Source of the DNA: JAGKXC01 sp964554385
GTDB lineage: Bacteria > Bacteroidota > Bacteroidia > NS11-12g > UBA955
Assembly (NCBI GenBank): GCA_964554385.1
Contig: CAZKOM010000022.1
Coordinates: forward strand, 1 to 27,176
Direction of reading: 5' to 3'
DNA length: 27,176 bases
The notes beneath the pieces were generated by a model. The model worked only from the letters and a program-made list of their open reading frames with translations, made no database searches and was not told where the DNA came from. The first letter of the stretch is position 1, and every line of letters begins with the position of its first letter. Shown here piece by piece: positions 16,101 to 24,790 of this stretch. The translations under genes were made by a program, and so were the position numbers.

Positions 16101-16751
16101 ATGGAGAAACCTAATGTATCGGAGTTGAAAATTGCGCAGCTACGCGCCGAAACGGAGTCGTTGTACCCTGTAATGGAACATTTTTACACCATTCAGGGCG
16201 AAGGACATTATGCGGGATGTGCGGCGTATTTTATTCGTTTAGCGGGATGTGATGTTGGATGCGTTTGGTGCGACGTGAAAGAAAGTTGGCCGGCAACAGG
16301 ATTCCCATTGCATACCCCCGATGAAATGGTTTCTTGGGTGGCAAACGCCGGTGCGAAATTATTGGTTATTACGGGCGGTGAACCTGCTATGTACAACCTA
16401 TCGGCGATTACCCAGGCCATGCACCAAAACGGCATTCGGGTGCACATAGAAACCTCTGGGGCCTATCCATTGCAGGGAGATTTCGACTGGATTACGGTAT
16501 CTCCCAAGAAATTTAAGTCGCCCTTGGCCGATGTTGTGGCATTAGCGCACGAACTAAAAGTAGTAGTGTTTAATAAATCGGACTTTCAATGGGCGGAGAC
16601 ATGGATTGAAGAGGCGCCCCAAGCAATAGCGCTACTTCAGCCGGAATGGGACAAACAGGAATCGGTTATGCCGTTAATCATTGATTACGTCAAAGCCAAC
16701 CCACGGTGGAGAATTTCTCTGCAGACCCATAAAATAATAAATGTGCCATAG
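16101..16751 (+). CDS. queE: 7-carboxy-7-deazaguanine synthase
   Basis: A 216-residue radical-SAM enzyme in queuosine/preQ0 synthesis that turns 6-carboxy-tetrahydropterin into 7-carboxy-7-deazaguanine. The cluster motif is C50-x3-C54-x2-C57 (CDVGCVWCD). HFYTIQGEGHYAGCAAYFIRLAGC is the typical beginning (in two parts: YTIQGEG and the FIRLAGC strand), and VITGGEPAMYN binds SAM. VHIETSGAYP and WITVSPKK complete the barrel. No queC, queD or queF lies in the window. It is 26 bases after folD and probably co-transcribed with it. Confidence 0.94.
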   Translation: MEKPNVSELKIAQLRAETESLYPVMEHFYTIQGEGHYAGCAAYFIRLAGCDVGCVWCDVKESWPATGFPLHTPDEMVSWVANAGAKLLVITGGEPAMYNLSAITQAMHQNGIRVHIETSGAYPLQGDFDWITVSPKKFKSPLADVVALAHELKVVVFNKSDFQWAETWIEEAPQAIALLQPEWDKQESVMPLIIDYVKANPRWRISLQTHKIINVP

Positions 16752-16839
16752 CGTATTCTTGTACGTAGTTGTAGGAATTTAATTGGACAGTTTACGGTTT
16801 ATATCGGATAAACGAATTGAGATTTTTCGTTGGCTAGGC

Positions 16840-17931
16840 ATGAGGGCTTTCCTATTGGTTATTTCCTTTGTGTTTTTCAAAACGATCAACGCTCAAGACC
16901 TAAGAGGAACTAGGCCAATGCAAGAATCCTATACCCCTTTGCGGGATACGATGGTGAAACAGATTGATAGCTTTTTTCGAAAACACTATAAATGGGGGAA
17001 TTTCAATGGAACCTACTTGTTTTTCAAGGGCGATAGCATGCATACAGGTTCTATGGGGTATGCTACCTTTTCCACCAAAGACACGGCAAAACCCCAAGAT
17101 TTGTTCCAGCTAGCCAGTGTTTCCAAGACATTTACCGGTGTAGCCACCATGTTGATGGTACAGGATGGCTATTTTCAGTTAGACGATAGCGTGCATTGGT
17201 ATTTGCCCGAATTTAAAATCAAGACATTAACTATCCGTCATTTGGCGTCCCATACTTCGGGGCTACCTGATTATTTTTATGTGGATATTGCCGGGTGGCA
17301 AACGCCGAGGGCACACATGAACAACGAAGATGTATTGCAGTTATTGAATGTTCAAAAACCCAGTATGTTTGGTAAGATTGGGAAGTACGATTATTGCAAT
17401 TCGAATTTTGCATTGCTGGCATTGATCATTGAACGACTTACAGACATGGATTTTAGGGATTTCGTGCGTCAGCGAATTATGATCCCGGCAGGAATGAGGT
17501 ATTCGCATATCTGTAACTTGGATTCCATGGGCTTATCTAGCTACATTGTTCAGGGATACGATAAAAAGAAGGTGTACGCCGATAATCCTTACAACGGAGC
17601 CACGGGCGATAAAGGGGCTTATTCCAGTGTGTTGGAGATGTGGGCTTTTGATAAGGCGTTGAGAACCAACTATATACTTCACGAGCCGATTATTAACGAT
17701 ATGACCACGCCCCAGGTTCAAACCACCGCCGATGCGTTTTATGCGTTGGGTTGGAGAGTAAAATGGGTAAACGGCCAGAAATGGACATTTCACAACGGAT
17801 GGTGGAAGGGATTTAGAACCTATTATTGGCGTTGCATGGATGAGCCAAAAGGATTTGTAGTACTTACCAATAACGTTCAAGGTCCATTTTTATCGACGGC
17901 CGAGCTATTAAAACTTATAAATTTTCAGTAA
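16840..17931 (+). CDS. Secreted serine hydrolase (class C beta-lactamase / penicillin-binding family)
   Basis: A 363-residue protein with a signal peptide (MRAFLLVISFVFFKTINAQ), which is why I start at ATG 16840 rather than the in-frame TTG at 16783. The fold's three active-site motifs are present: S93-V-S-K96 (SxxK), Y185-C-N187 (YxN) and H318-N-G320 (HxG, the family's KTG equivalent). LTIRHLASHTSGLPDYF is the common class C family segment. Such Bacteroidota proteins are periplasmic or surface esterases, peptidases or D-Ala-D-Ala enzymes; the sequence does not tell which. Calling it a resistance beta-lactamase would be unsupported. There is no lipobox and no T9SS domain, so it is probably periplasmic. 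Confidence 0.88.
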   Translation: MRAFLLVISFVFFKTINAQDLRGTRPMQESYTPLRDTMVKQIDSFFRKHYKWGNFNGTYLFFKGDSMHTGSMGYATFSTKDTAKPQDLFQLASVSKTFTGVATMLMVQDGYFQLDDSVHWYLPEFKIKTLTIRHLASHTSGLPDYFYVDIAGWQTPRAHMNNEDVLQLLNVQKPSMFGKIGKYDYCNSNFALLALIIERLTDMDFRDFVRQRIMIPAGMRYSHICNLDSMGLSSYIVQGYDKKKVYADNPYNGATGDKGAYSSVLEMWAFDKALRTNYILHEPIINDMTTPQVQTTADAFYALGWRVKWVNGQKWTFHNGWWKGFRTYYWRCMDEPKGFVVLTNNVQGPFLSTAELLKLINFQ

Positions 17932-18148
17932 ATTATAGGGAAAGTTGGTGGTCTGTATCGCCGATTTTGGTAAATTGCCATCAATGTTTTCTCGGTTTTT
18001 TGCTGTTATTGCTGATTTGTCTATGCGATTGTTGCGGAGATTGAATCCAAGACAATTACGAATTAGATTTTTTACTGACGGATATAATCTAAGTTCACCC
18101 AAATTCCAGGTTCACAACGATGCCCATTCGGCAATCCCACAAAATAGT
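17932..18148 (+). other. Intergenic region before the giant T9SS protein
   Basis: These 217 bases hold the probable leader of the 1,832-residue protein. The frame is open through it, but the translated stretch is basic and featureless before the signal peptide, so I treat it as non-coding. No exact TAnnTTTG element on the plus strand was found. Confidence 0.4.
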
Positions 18149-21100
18149 ATGATTGCTAGGAAATTCTGGGGTTTAATTGTATGCTTTTTGGGAGTGCAAG
18201 GCTTGTATTCTCAAACCGGACCCAGCCTTAAACTACCCACTGCAGTGGATGGACCAAAGGAGGTTTCGGGTTGGACATGGGTGGATGAAATCCAAAGTAG
18301 CAGACCCAATTATTTCAAAGCGAAGCAGTTGTTTGACCAACAGTTTGAGGGCAAGGTACCCGTAAAAGGTTGGGGATACAAATCGTTTAAGCGTTGGGAA
18401 TACCGAGTAATTAATCGTTTAGATGATTCCGGTTACGTTGTTTGGGGGGATGGAGCATTAAAAGAATTTTTGCAAGCCTTGGGCGATAGTGCGGTTTCGA
18501 ATAATTCATCCGTAGGCAGCAGTGGCTCCAGCGGCGGTACTGGCTCTGGATCAGTAAGCGGGTCTAGTAGCGGTTCTGGTGCTGGAAGTAGTTCAGGCGG
18601 CGTTTCGGGAAGTGGATCTAGCAGTGGACTTGGCGGGACTGGAACAAGTGGAACTAGCGCCACGGGCGGTGGGCCTACTGGAGGAAAGTCTACCGCGGGG
18701 TCTACCAATTCGGGGCCAACCGGCGGCAATGCCACCCAGCCTTCGATAAACTGCGGCCGGGAAGGCCATTGGGAGCCGGTTGGCCCCATTCAACACCCGT
18801 GGAACCAATCGTCTCAACCTACCGGTATCGGCAGAATCAATGGCATCGCCTTTCATCCCACCGATACCAATACCATTTTTGCTTTGGCACCCCAAGGCGG
18901 GGTTTGGAAATCCACCGATTATGGTAAATCTTGGTCGCACTTTTGGAAATCCAACACCACCGCCAATTATTTGACCTTGGGCGCATCGGCGATGGTTTTA
19001 TCGTACCGAAATCCGGATACCTTATACATCGGCACAGGCGATTGCGACGCAGGGGATGCCCCCGGTTATGGGGTGATTTTTTCTGCCAATGGCGGTAAAA
19101 CCTTTGCATTACGAAATACAGGAATGGGAAATCTCACGGTTTCTCGTATCATCATGCATCCTAAAAACTCCGCAATTTTATTGGCTTCTACCTCCGGTGG
19201 GGTGTTCAAATCTACCAATAGTGGTTCTACTTGGACAAGAACTTCTCCCACGAGTGTAAAGTACCACGATTTGGTATTTCACCCATTTAATCCCAACATC
19301 GTATTTGCAACCAGTAACGGTTTCTTTTATCGTAGCACCGATGCAGGAAATAGCTTTGTTCAAATTACTACAGGCCTACCTACATCGGGAGTACAACGCG
19401 CACAAATAGCGGTTTCTAAAGCAGATCGCAGTAGAGTGTATATGCTCATCTCTGCAAATTCACGATTTCAAGGGTTCTACCTATCCACCGATAGCGGACA
19501 AACCTTCGCAAACCGAAATACTACGCCAGCCAATATTTTAGGGTATAGTGAAATAGGTACTGATAATGTGGGGCAAGGTTGGTATGATCTTGACCTCGCT
19601 GCCGATCCCTATAACGCTCTTACCGTGTATGCTCTAGGTATCAATGTTTGGAAATCTACGGATGGAGGAGCAACCTTTAAAATCAGTGGACATTGGGTAG
19701 GTAGTGGCAATGCCGATGATATCCATGCCGACCAACATGCCGCGGAATTCAATACCACGGGTAGAACCCTGTTTGTAGGGAACGATGGCGGTATTTATTT
19801 CACCAACGACGGCGGTAAAAAATACAACAACATTTCTTCGGGGATTCAAAATTCCCAGATTTACCGTATTGCCGTGTCGCAGAATCAGCAGCATATGAGT
19901 GCTACCGGTTATCAGGACAATGGATCGGCACAGCACCAAAACGACCAATTCTTCACTTATTACGGTGGAGATGGTATGGATTGTGCGGTGGATCCTGCTG
20001 ACGATAATTTCGTGTATGGATCTTACGTGTATGGATCAATTTATAGGGCAATCGACAAAACACGGGTTTCAACTACTGCTGAAAATGGAACCAACGTAAA
20101 CGAAGGGGGAGGGTGGTTAACACCGTTCGTTTTACAAGAAGGAAATCCTCAAAGAATGTTCGCAGGATACGTGAACATTTGGCGCAGCGATAGCGTAAAA
20201 AATTCAGGTACTCCCAAGTTTACCAAAATTTCAACAGGCTTTACAGGCAACGTTCGAGCTATAAAAAACTCCGCAGCCAATAACAATATCCTCTATGTGG
20301 TTCGGGGAGATGGCAAATTATTCCGCAGCGACAATGCCGCTACCGCCGTTACACCCAACTGGGTAGATTTATCGCCATACCTACCTGTAGGTATTACTCT
20401 AAGAGCCTTTGAACCAAGCTATAAGGATTCCAATGTGGTGTATATCATGAGCAACAATACCTTGTATAAGAGTACCAATAAAGGGCTCAATTGGACCAGT
20501 ATTGGGAGCTTTGGAAACGGTTCACCGGGTACCACAAGCTTTGGAACACCCACAGCCCTGCGCGCAGATTCTTCGGGTAAATACGAAGATATTTACATTG
20601 GAACAGACAGAGGGGTGTATGTGTATTTGGGAGCCAACGCCGGAACATCCAATGGTATTTGGGACTTTATGGAGGATTTCCCTATTTGGGCCGATGTAAC
20701 GGATTTAGAAATATCGCACAGTAAAACCAATCGAAGAGAAAGTTATCTGTATGCATCCACTTACGGACGAGGCGTTTGGCGCTCGCATTTGCACAACTAT
20801 TCGCAATTAGGGTCTACTGCCTTAACGCCCGATGTATATGCTTTCGACTCAATTTTTACCGTTGGAGCTACGGCCAATATATATCAAGCCATTCAAGGTC
20901 CATGGAATGGAGTGAAGTGGAAGGTAACTCCCTACGATGGTTACAGTTACGTTAATGGAGACAGCGTTTCAAATACGGCCAGTCTCACCTTTTCGAAACC
21001 GGGGATATTTTCGGTGACTTTATCAACTACGGGTTGTGTAAGTTCTAAATCCATCACTAAAACCAATTGGATTAAGGTATTCCCCAATCCGGTATCGGCT

Positions 21101-23647
21101 GCATGCAAGGCAAACTCAACCGATAGAACCAACAATTATGGAATCGGAATAACACGCGTAAAATTTGCTGATAATACCCACGAAAGTGGAACGTATTTCG
21201 ATGATGGTAACGCTCCGGATTTTTCCAAATCCAAAGTGTTTAGGGTAAAACCCAATATCACGTACACCGCCAAAATTAAAGCAGGATTATACAACAACGA
21301 GAATGTTGCCGTCTATATCGATTGGAACAATAATGGGAAATTCGAAAACTACAAAGGCGAATATTACCCTTCGGTTTCCGTAGCTCCGGGAGTGGAGGCA
21401 AGTTTCACAATTAAACCGCCATCCACCTTGCCCCCAAATAAATCTGTTCGAATGCGGGTGATATCGGATTACAATGGCTTGGATTCCAATGCGTGTAAAA
21501 CACTTTCATACGGTCAGGGTGAAGATTACTCGTTGGTTTATGATGTTGTTCAGCCTCTGTTTTCGGTAAACAAAACAAAAATTTGCTCCGGGGATAAGGT
21601 CACGTACAAAGATTCTTCCATTGGACTAATTCATCGCTGGGATTGGGATTTTGGCATTGGGGCAACCCCAAGAACCGCTACAGGAGCTGGACCGCATACT
21701 GTAACCTACTCTTCGGCCGGTATTAAATCGCCAAAATTAAAAATTAATGGTACAGACAGCGTCACCCGTACTGCGTTATTGCAAGTAATTCAGGTTCCAA
21801 ACGCCAAGATCTTTGCCAAATCAGGAACTGTACAAAGCTGCCAACAATTGAAACTTACCTTGGTGGCTCGCGACTCTTTTGCTACTAAATTTACCACTGT
21901 TTGGCAGAAAATGAAGCCGAATTCTAACCCCAGCTTCGCGGTAGATTCTTTACTGAATTTCAATTCATTAACCCTCGCCGATTCGGGGAATTACCGCGTG
22001 GTTTTAGACAACGGTGGCTGTAAAGACACTTCTTTGGAAACTCGGGTGGTGGTATATCCGAAACCCGTTCCCACATTTACGGTGAATGCCGATAAGCAAT
22101 GTTTACGAAACAACAATTTCCAGTTTATTCAAACTTCTACCATTCATTCCGGGAACATTCCCGCTTACACTTGGAGGATATATTCAGAGAAGGCACAATC
22201 ACCGGCGAAAAACTGGCAGTATTCCTTTTCGAAATTCGGTTCCTATTCCGTGGTGTTAAAAACCAAATACCAAACCGGATGTGAAGATTCAACCAAAGCT
22301 ACCGTGCTGGTGTACGATCAGCCCAAAGCGAAGTTTTCGGTGAACGATTCCATACAATGCGATAAGGGAAACAGTTTCAAATTCACCAACGAATCCAGTA
22401 TAGGAAGTACCGATTTGCTGTATTTCACTTGGACATGGGGTGATGGGAATTCGGTAACGGGTAGCTCGCCTTCAGCAAAAACCTATTCCACTTGGGGTAC
22501 CTACCCCGTGAAATTGGTGGTGCTTTCATCCAACAATTGTTCAGATACCTTCCGCCGTTCGGTGCGAATTGCAGAAACTGCAAAACCTAAATTTACCGTT
22601 GGAAATTATGCAAATATTACCCGTGTGTTTTGTGAAAATGAGACGGTAGTGATTGATAACCAGTCTATTACAAATGATCCCGGTCCTTGGAAATATCGAC
22701 TAAAATTCAGCAATGGATTGGATACTACGGCTAATTTGGGGTTGAATGCATGGTCGGTTTTCCCACAATTTGGGGTGTACACCGCTGTGTTACAATCCGT
22801 GAATACGGTGTCTGATTGTATCGATACCGCATCGGATAGGTTCACGGTGTTGAGTATACCATCGGCTAGCTTCAGTGTATCGCCCAATCCGTTATGCGCT
22901 TTGCAACAGGTATTGTCTTTGCAATCCACCAGCACCAATGCCGATGGGAATGCGCTGAAGCACACATGGATTATTGCGGATTCTTCAGGGTTTACAAAAT
23001 CGGCGGAGCAATTTGTATTTTCTAAACCGGGAACGTACACGGTAAAATACGGGTCGGCCAACGGCAAATGTACCGATACCGCAGCGGATCAATCCGTACT
23101 AGTAGTGCCAGCAGTAAGTGCTCAGTCCAACGTGATTTCGGCCAATCAGCGCGGGGAATTAGTCAAATACACCGCATTAGATACCACGGTACCGGGCTAT
23201 AATTATCGCTGGATTTTTGGTGACGGAAAATCGTCCTCTACGCCTTCGGGTTTCCATTTATATCGGGCCAACCAAGTGTTTACTGGCAGTTTAACCGTGT
23301 CCAATAATTTGGGTTGTAGGGATTCCGCACAATTTCAGTATGATTTATTCTCGGCTAACTACATCAGCAAAGGCAATACCCTTAATTTTTACCTGTATCC
23401 CAATCCTTCCAACGGAGTCTTGAATTACAAATTCCAAGTAAATACCGGGGATGAGGTGGAAGTTACCCTAACCACGGTATTGGGTCAGCAACGATTGGTG
23501 TACAAAAAATGGAAGACCTTGGACGATGGTCCTCAGTTTGATGCTATCGATTTAAATGCCTTGCACATTGCCCCCGGAGCCTATCCGTTTGAAATCAGAC
23601 GAGGAAACGATGTGCTAAAAACTACCGTGATTTACTTGGGAAATTAA
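18149..23647 (+). CDS. Giant secreted beta-propeller / GEVED / PKD protein with T9SS type A sorting domain
   Basis: A 1,832-residue surface protein. I start at ATG 18149 because it opens with a signal peptide (IARKFWGLIVCFLGVQGLYSQ). Residues about 115-199 are a Ser/Gly/Thr linker. About 204-890 form sortilin/BNR-like propeller blades, with Asp-box copies such as GGVWKSTDYGKSW, STNSGSTW, RSTDAGNSF, STDSGQTF, KSTDGGATF and KSTNKGLNW. About 996-1133 is a GEVED domain (IDWNNNGKFE, GQGEDYSLVYD). About 1136-1740 holds several PKD or Ig-like units (WDWDFG, FTWTWGDG, YRWIFGDG; LADSGNYRVVL looks Ig-like). About 1745-1832 is the T9SS type A domain (FYLYPNPSNG, IAPGAYPFEI). It should cross the outer membrane by T9SS and be anchored or released. 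The propeller suggests polysaccharide, glycoprotein or peptide binding; no catalytic site is evident, and I cannot name a substrate. Confidence 0.88.
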   Translation: MIARKFWGLIVCFLGVQGLYSQTGPSLKLPTAVDGPKEVSGWTWVDEIQSSRPNYFKAKQLFDQQFEGKVPVKGWGYKSFKRWEYRVINRLDDSGYVVWGDGALKEFLQALGDSAVSNNSSVGSSGSSGGTGSGSVSGSSSGSGAGSSSGGVSGSGSSSGLGGTGTSGTSATGGGPTGGKSTAGSTNSGPTGGNATQPSINCGREGHWEPVGPIQHPWNQSSQPTGIGRINGIAFHPTDTNTIFALAPQGGVWKSTDYGKSWSHFWKSNTTANYLTLGASAMVLSYRNPDTLYIGTGDCDAGDAPGYGVIFSANGGKTFALRNTGMGNLTVSRIIMHPKNSAILLASTSGGVFKSTNSGSTWTRTSPTSVKYHDLVFHPFNPNIVFATSNGFFYRSTDAGNSFVQITTGLPTSGVQRAQIAVSKADRSRVYMLISANSRFQGFYLSTDSGQTFANRNTTPANILGYSEIGTDNVGQGWYDLDLAADPYNALTVYALGINVWKSTDGGATFKISGHWVGSGNADDIHADQHAAEFNTTGRTLFVGNDGGIYFTNDGGKKYNNISSGIQNSQIYRIAVSQNQQHMSATGYQDNGSAQHQNDQFFTYYGGDGMDCAVDPADDNFVYGSYVYGSIYRAIDKTRVSTTAENGTNVNEGGGWLTPFVLQEGNPQRMFAGYVNIWRSDSVKNSGTPKFTKISTGFTGNVRAIKNSAANNNILYVVRGDGKLFRSDNAATAVTPNWVDLSPYLPVGITLRAFEPSYKDSNVVYIMSNNTLYKSTNKGLNWTSIGSFGNGSPGTTSFGTPTALRADSSGKYEDIYIGTDRGVYVYLGANAGTSNGIWDFMEDFPIWADVTDLEISHSKTNRRESYLYASTYGRGVWRSHLHNYSQLGSTALTPDVYAFDSIFTVGATANIYQAIQGPWNGVKWKVTPYDGYSYVNGDSVSNTASLTFSKPGIFSVTLSTTGCVSSKSITKTNWIKVFPNPVSAACKANSTDRTNNYGIGITRVKFADNTHESGTYFDDGNAPDFSKSKVFRVKPNITYTAKIKAGLYNNENVAVYIDWNNNGKFENYKGEYYPSVSVAPGVEASFTIKPPSTLPPNKSVRMRVISDYNGLDSNACKTLSYGQGEDYSLVYDVVQPLFSVNKTKICSGDKVTYKDSSIGLIHRWDWDFGIGATPRTATGAGPHTVTYSSAGIKSPKLKINGTDSVTRTALLQVIQVPNAKIFAKSGTVQSCQQLKLTLVARDSFATKFTTVWQKMKPNSNPSFAVDSLLNFNSLTLADSGNYRVVLDNGGCKDTSLETRVVVYPKPVPTFTVNADKQCLRNNNFQFIQTSTIHSGNIPAYTWRIYSEKAQSPAKNWQYSFSKFGSYSVVLKTKYQTGCEDSTKATVLVYDQPKAKFSVNDSIQCDKGNSFKFTNESSIGSTDLLYFTWTWGDGNSVTGSSPSAKTYSTWGTYPVKLVVLSSNNCSDTFRRSVRIAETAKPKFTVGNYANITRVFCENETVVIDNQSITNDPGPWKYRLKFSNGLDTTANLGLNAWSVFPQFGVYTAVLQSVNTVSDCIDTASDRFTVLSIPSASFSVSPNPLCALQQVLSLQSTSTNADGNALKHTWIIADSSGFTKSAEQFVFSKPGTYTVKYGSANGKCTDTAADQSVLVVPAVSAQSNVISANQRGELVKYTALDTTVPGYNYRWIFGDGKSSSTPSGFHLYRANQVFTGSLTVSNNLGCRDSAQFQYDLFSANYISKGNTLNFYLYPNPSNGVLNYKFQVNTGDEVEVTLTTVLGQQRLVYKKWKTLDDGPQFDAIDLNALHIAPGAYPFEIRRGNDVLKTTVIYLGN
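18490..18745 (+). repeat. Low-complexity Ser/Gly/Thr linker coding region
   Basis: About 85 codons are dominated by Ser, Gly and Thr (SSGSSGGTGSGSVSGSSSGS and similar). The DNA uses mixed codons (agc, tct, agt, tcg, ggt, ggc, gga), so it is not a simple DNA-level tandem repeat. It probably gives a flexible stalk between an N-terminal piece and the propeller. Confidence 0.8.
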
Positions 23648-23668
23648 CAGGCATTCAACCTTCACTAA

Positions 23669-24790
23669 CTAGGGTACCAAGAATCTGAGTACTTGCTGGT
23701 TAATCCGAAGAATGTAAATCCCAGGACTGAGAGCGATGGGCCAAACTACTTCCGCTTCCTCCGCTAACAACCGCTTGTTTTCGGCCAAAATTCTTCCGTC
23801 CATGGAATACAAAACGAGGGAAAGATCTTTTGCTGACAGGTCTTTTCCTGGAAGTTTTGATCTGAAAAGTTCTGCTCTGGAAAGTTCTCTTTCTGAAAGT
23901 TCTTCCGAGGAAAGGGATTCTCCCGAGAATTCTTCTTCGCCGTCGGCCAGATTCAGGTTGCTGCCCTGATTTCCCTTGGAACGGTAGAGGAATAAGGTGT
24001 TTTCTTGGTATCGAACCCAATAGGTAGGGGTAGATTTTTTCGGCGAAATCAAGCGTAACGTTGGACCTTGGTGAATCACCCCAACGGCATCCAAATCAAA
24101 TCCCGAACTCGCAAAATTAGTAGGGAAGGGGTCATTAATGAGATTTCCCTTGCTGTCTCTGCTCCCCCAGGTGCTGTCTATACTTCCTACAACATCCATG
24201 ATGCGCACATAGCGAACGTTTTCTGGGTTGATGTAGGATAAATGGGCGATATCGTTGAGGTCGAACGGAGTTCCATATGGCAATCGGTATTTGCCGGCGA
24301 GATTATGAATTCGGGTGGGTAGGGTAGCTCCAAAACTACCGGTTTGTTGGAAGATTGGACTTTCCGAAACCGAGGGTAATCGAGCCCATCGAACGGAGTC
24401 TGTGCTTACTTCCACGTGGGCAAGCTCCAAGAAACTGTCGTTGAACGCATTTTCAAATACCGCAAAATCGTATCCAGCGCCATCGCGAATGGGTGGGTCA
24501 AACGTGAGCACCGCAGCTCCGCCATCACCCAAGCTAACCACCCCTTTGCTCAACGCATTGCCCGTGGCATTGGCAGCATCGCCCACCGTAGCGAATCCAG
24601 AATCGGGAAGGTTTATTTGTCGAAGTCCGCGCTGAACCGCACAATCCACCGCCCAACCAACAAAGCAAGAACTGTCTGCCTTGATGGCTGTACTTCCGGG
24701 TTTCCCCGCCGCTGGTGCGAATTGCGCGTGCAGTACATCGGTAATGGATAAGGCTAGTAAAAATCCAAAAACCGGTAGAACCCTAATCAT
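23669..24790 (-). CDS. T9SS type A sorting domain-containing surface protein
   Basis: A 373-residue protein with a clear signal peptide (IRVLPVFGFLLALSITDVLHAQ). The main domain, about 25-250, includes GDGGAAVLTFDPPI, DFAVFENAFNDSFLELAHVEVSTD and SSGFDLDAVGVI. I recall similar segments in Bacteroidota cell-surface proteins, but know no assigned activity. The C-terminus has the T9SS pattern (LYSMDGRIL, LSPGIYILRI, VLRFLV). Between about 284 and 323 a run of five-residue repeats ending in LS has expanded inside that domain. The start codon overlaps the ftcD stop (ATGA), so translation is probably coupled to ftcD. It converges with the giant T9SS gene; the stops are 21 bases apart. Confidence 0.8.
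   Translation of the reverse strand: MIRVLPVFGFLLALSITDVLHAQFAPAAGKPGSTAIKADSSCFVGWAVDCAVQRGLRQINLPDSGFATVGDAANATGNALSKGVVSLGDGGAAVLTFDPPIRDGAGYDFAVFENAFNDSFLELAHVEVSTDSVRWARLPSVSESPIFQQTGSFGATLPTRIHNLAGKYRLPYGTPFDLNDIAHLSYINPENVRYVRIMDVVGSIDSTWGSRDSKGNLINDPFPTNFASSGFDLDAVGVIHQGPTLRLISPKKSTPTYWVRYQENTLFLYRSKGNQGSNLNLADGEEEFSGESLSSEELSERELSRAELFRSKLPGKDLSAKDLSLVLYSMDGRILAENKRLLAEEAEVVWPIALSPGIYILRINQQVLRFLVP
23820..23939 (-). repeat. 15-bp degenerate tandem repeat, eight units, inside a T9SS sorting domain
   Basis: On the plus strand units begin at 23820, 23835, 23850, 23865, 23880, 23895, 23910 and 23925. The core is GAAAGTTCT plus six variable bases; for example GAAAGTTCTCTTTCT and GAAAGTTCTTCCGAG. 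Read on the minus strand they encode five-residue units such as SEELS, ERELS, RAELF, GKDLS and AKDLS. Confidence 0.85.

Noticed and set aside
16840..17931. Antibiotic-resistance beta-lactamase
   Set aside because: Only the general serine-hydrolase motifs are present; the family is broad and mostly not resistance-related.
17945..18148. In-frame N-terminal extension of the giant T9SS protein
   Set aside because: A signal peptide begins at ATG 18149; an extension would bury it, and the upstream residues show no domain.
18433..18789. Pro/Leu-rich 118-codon frame on the minus strand
   Set aside because: It is the mirror image of the Ser/Gly linker on the plus strand; low complexity keeps the opposite frame open.
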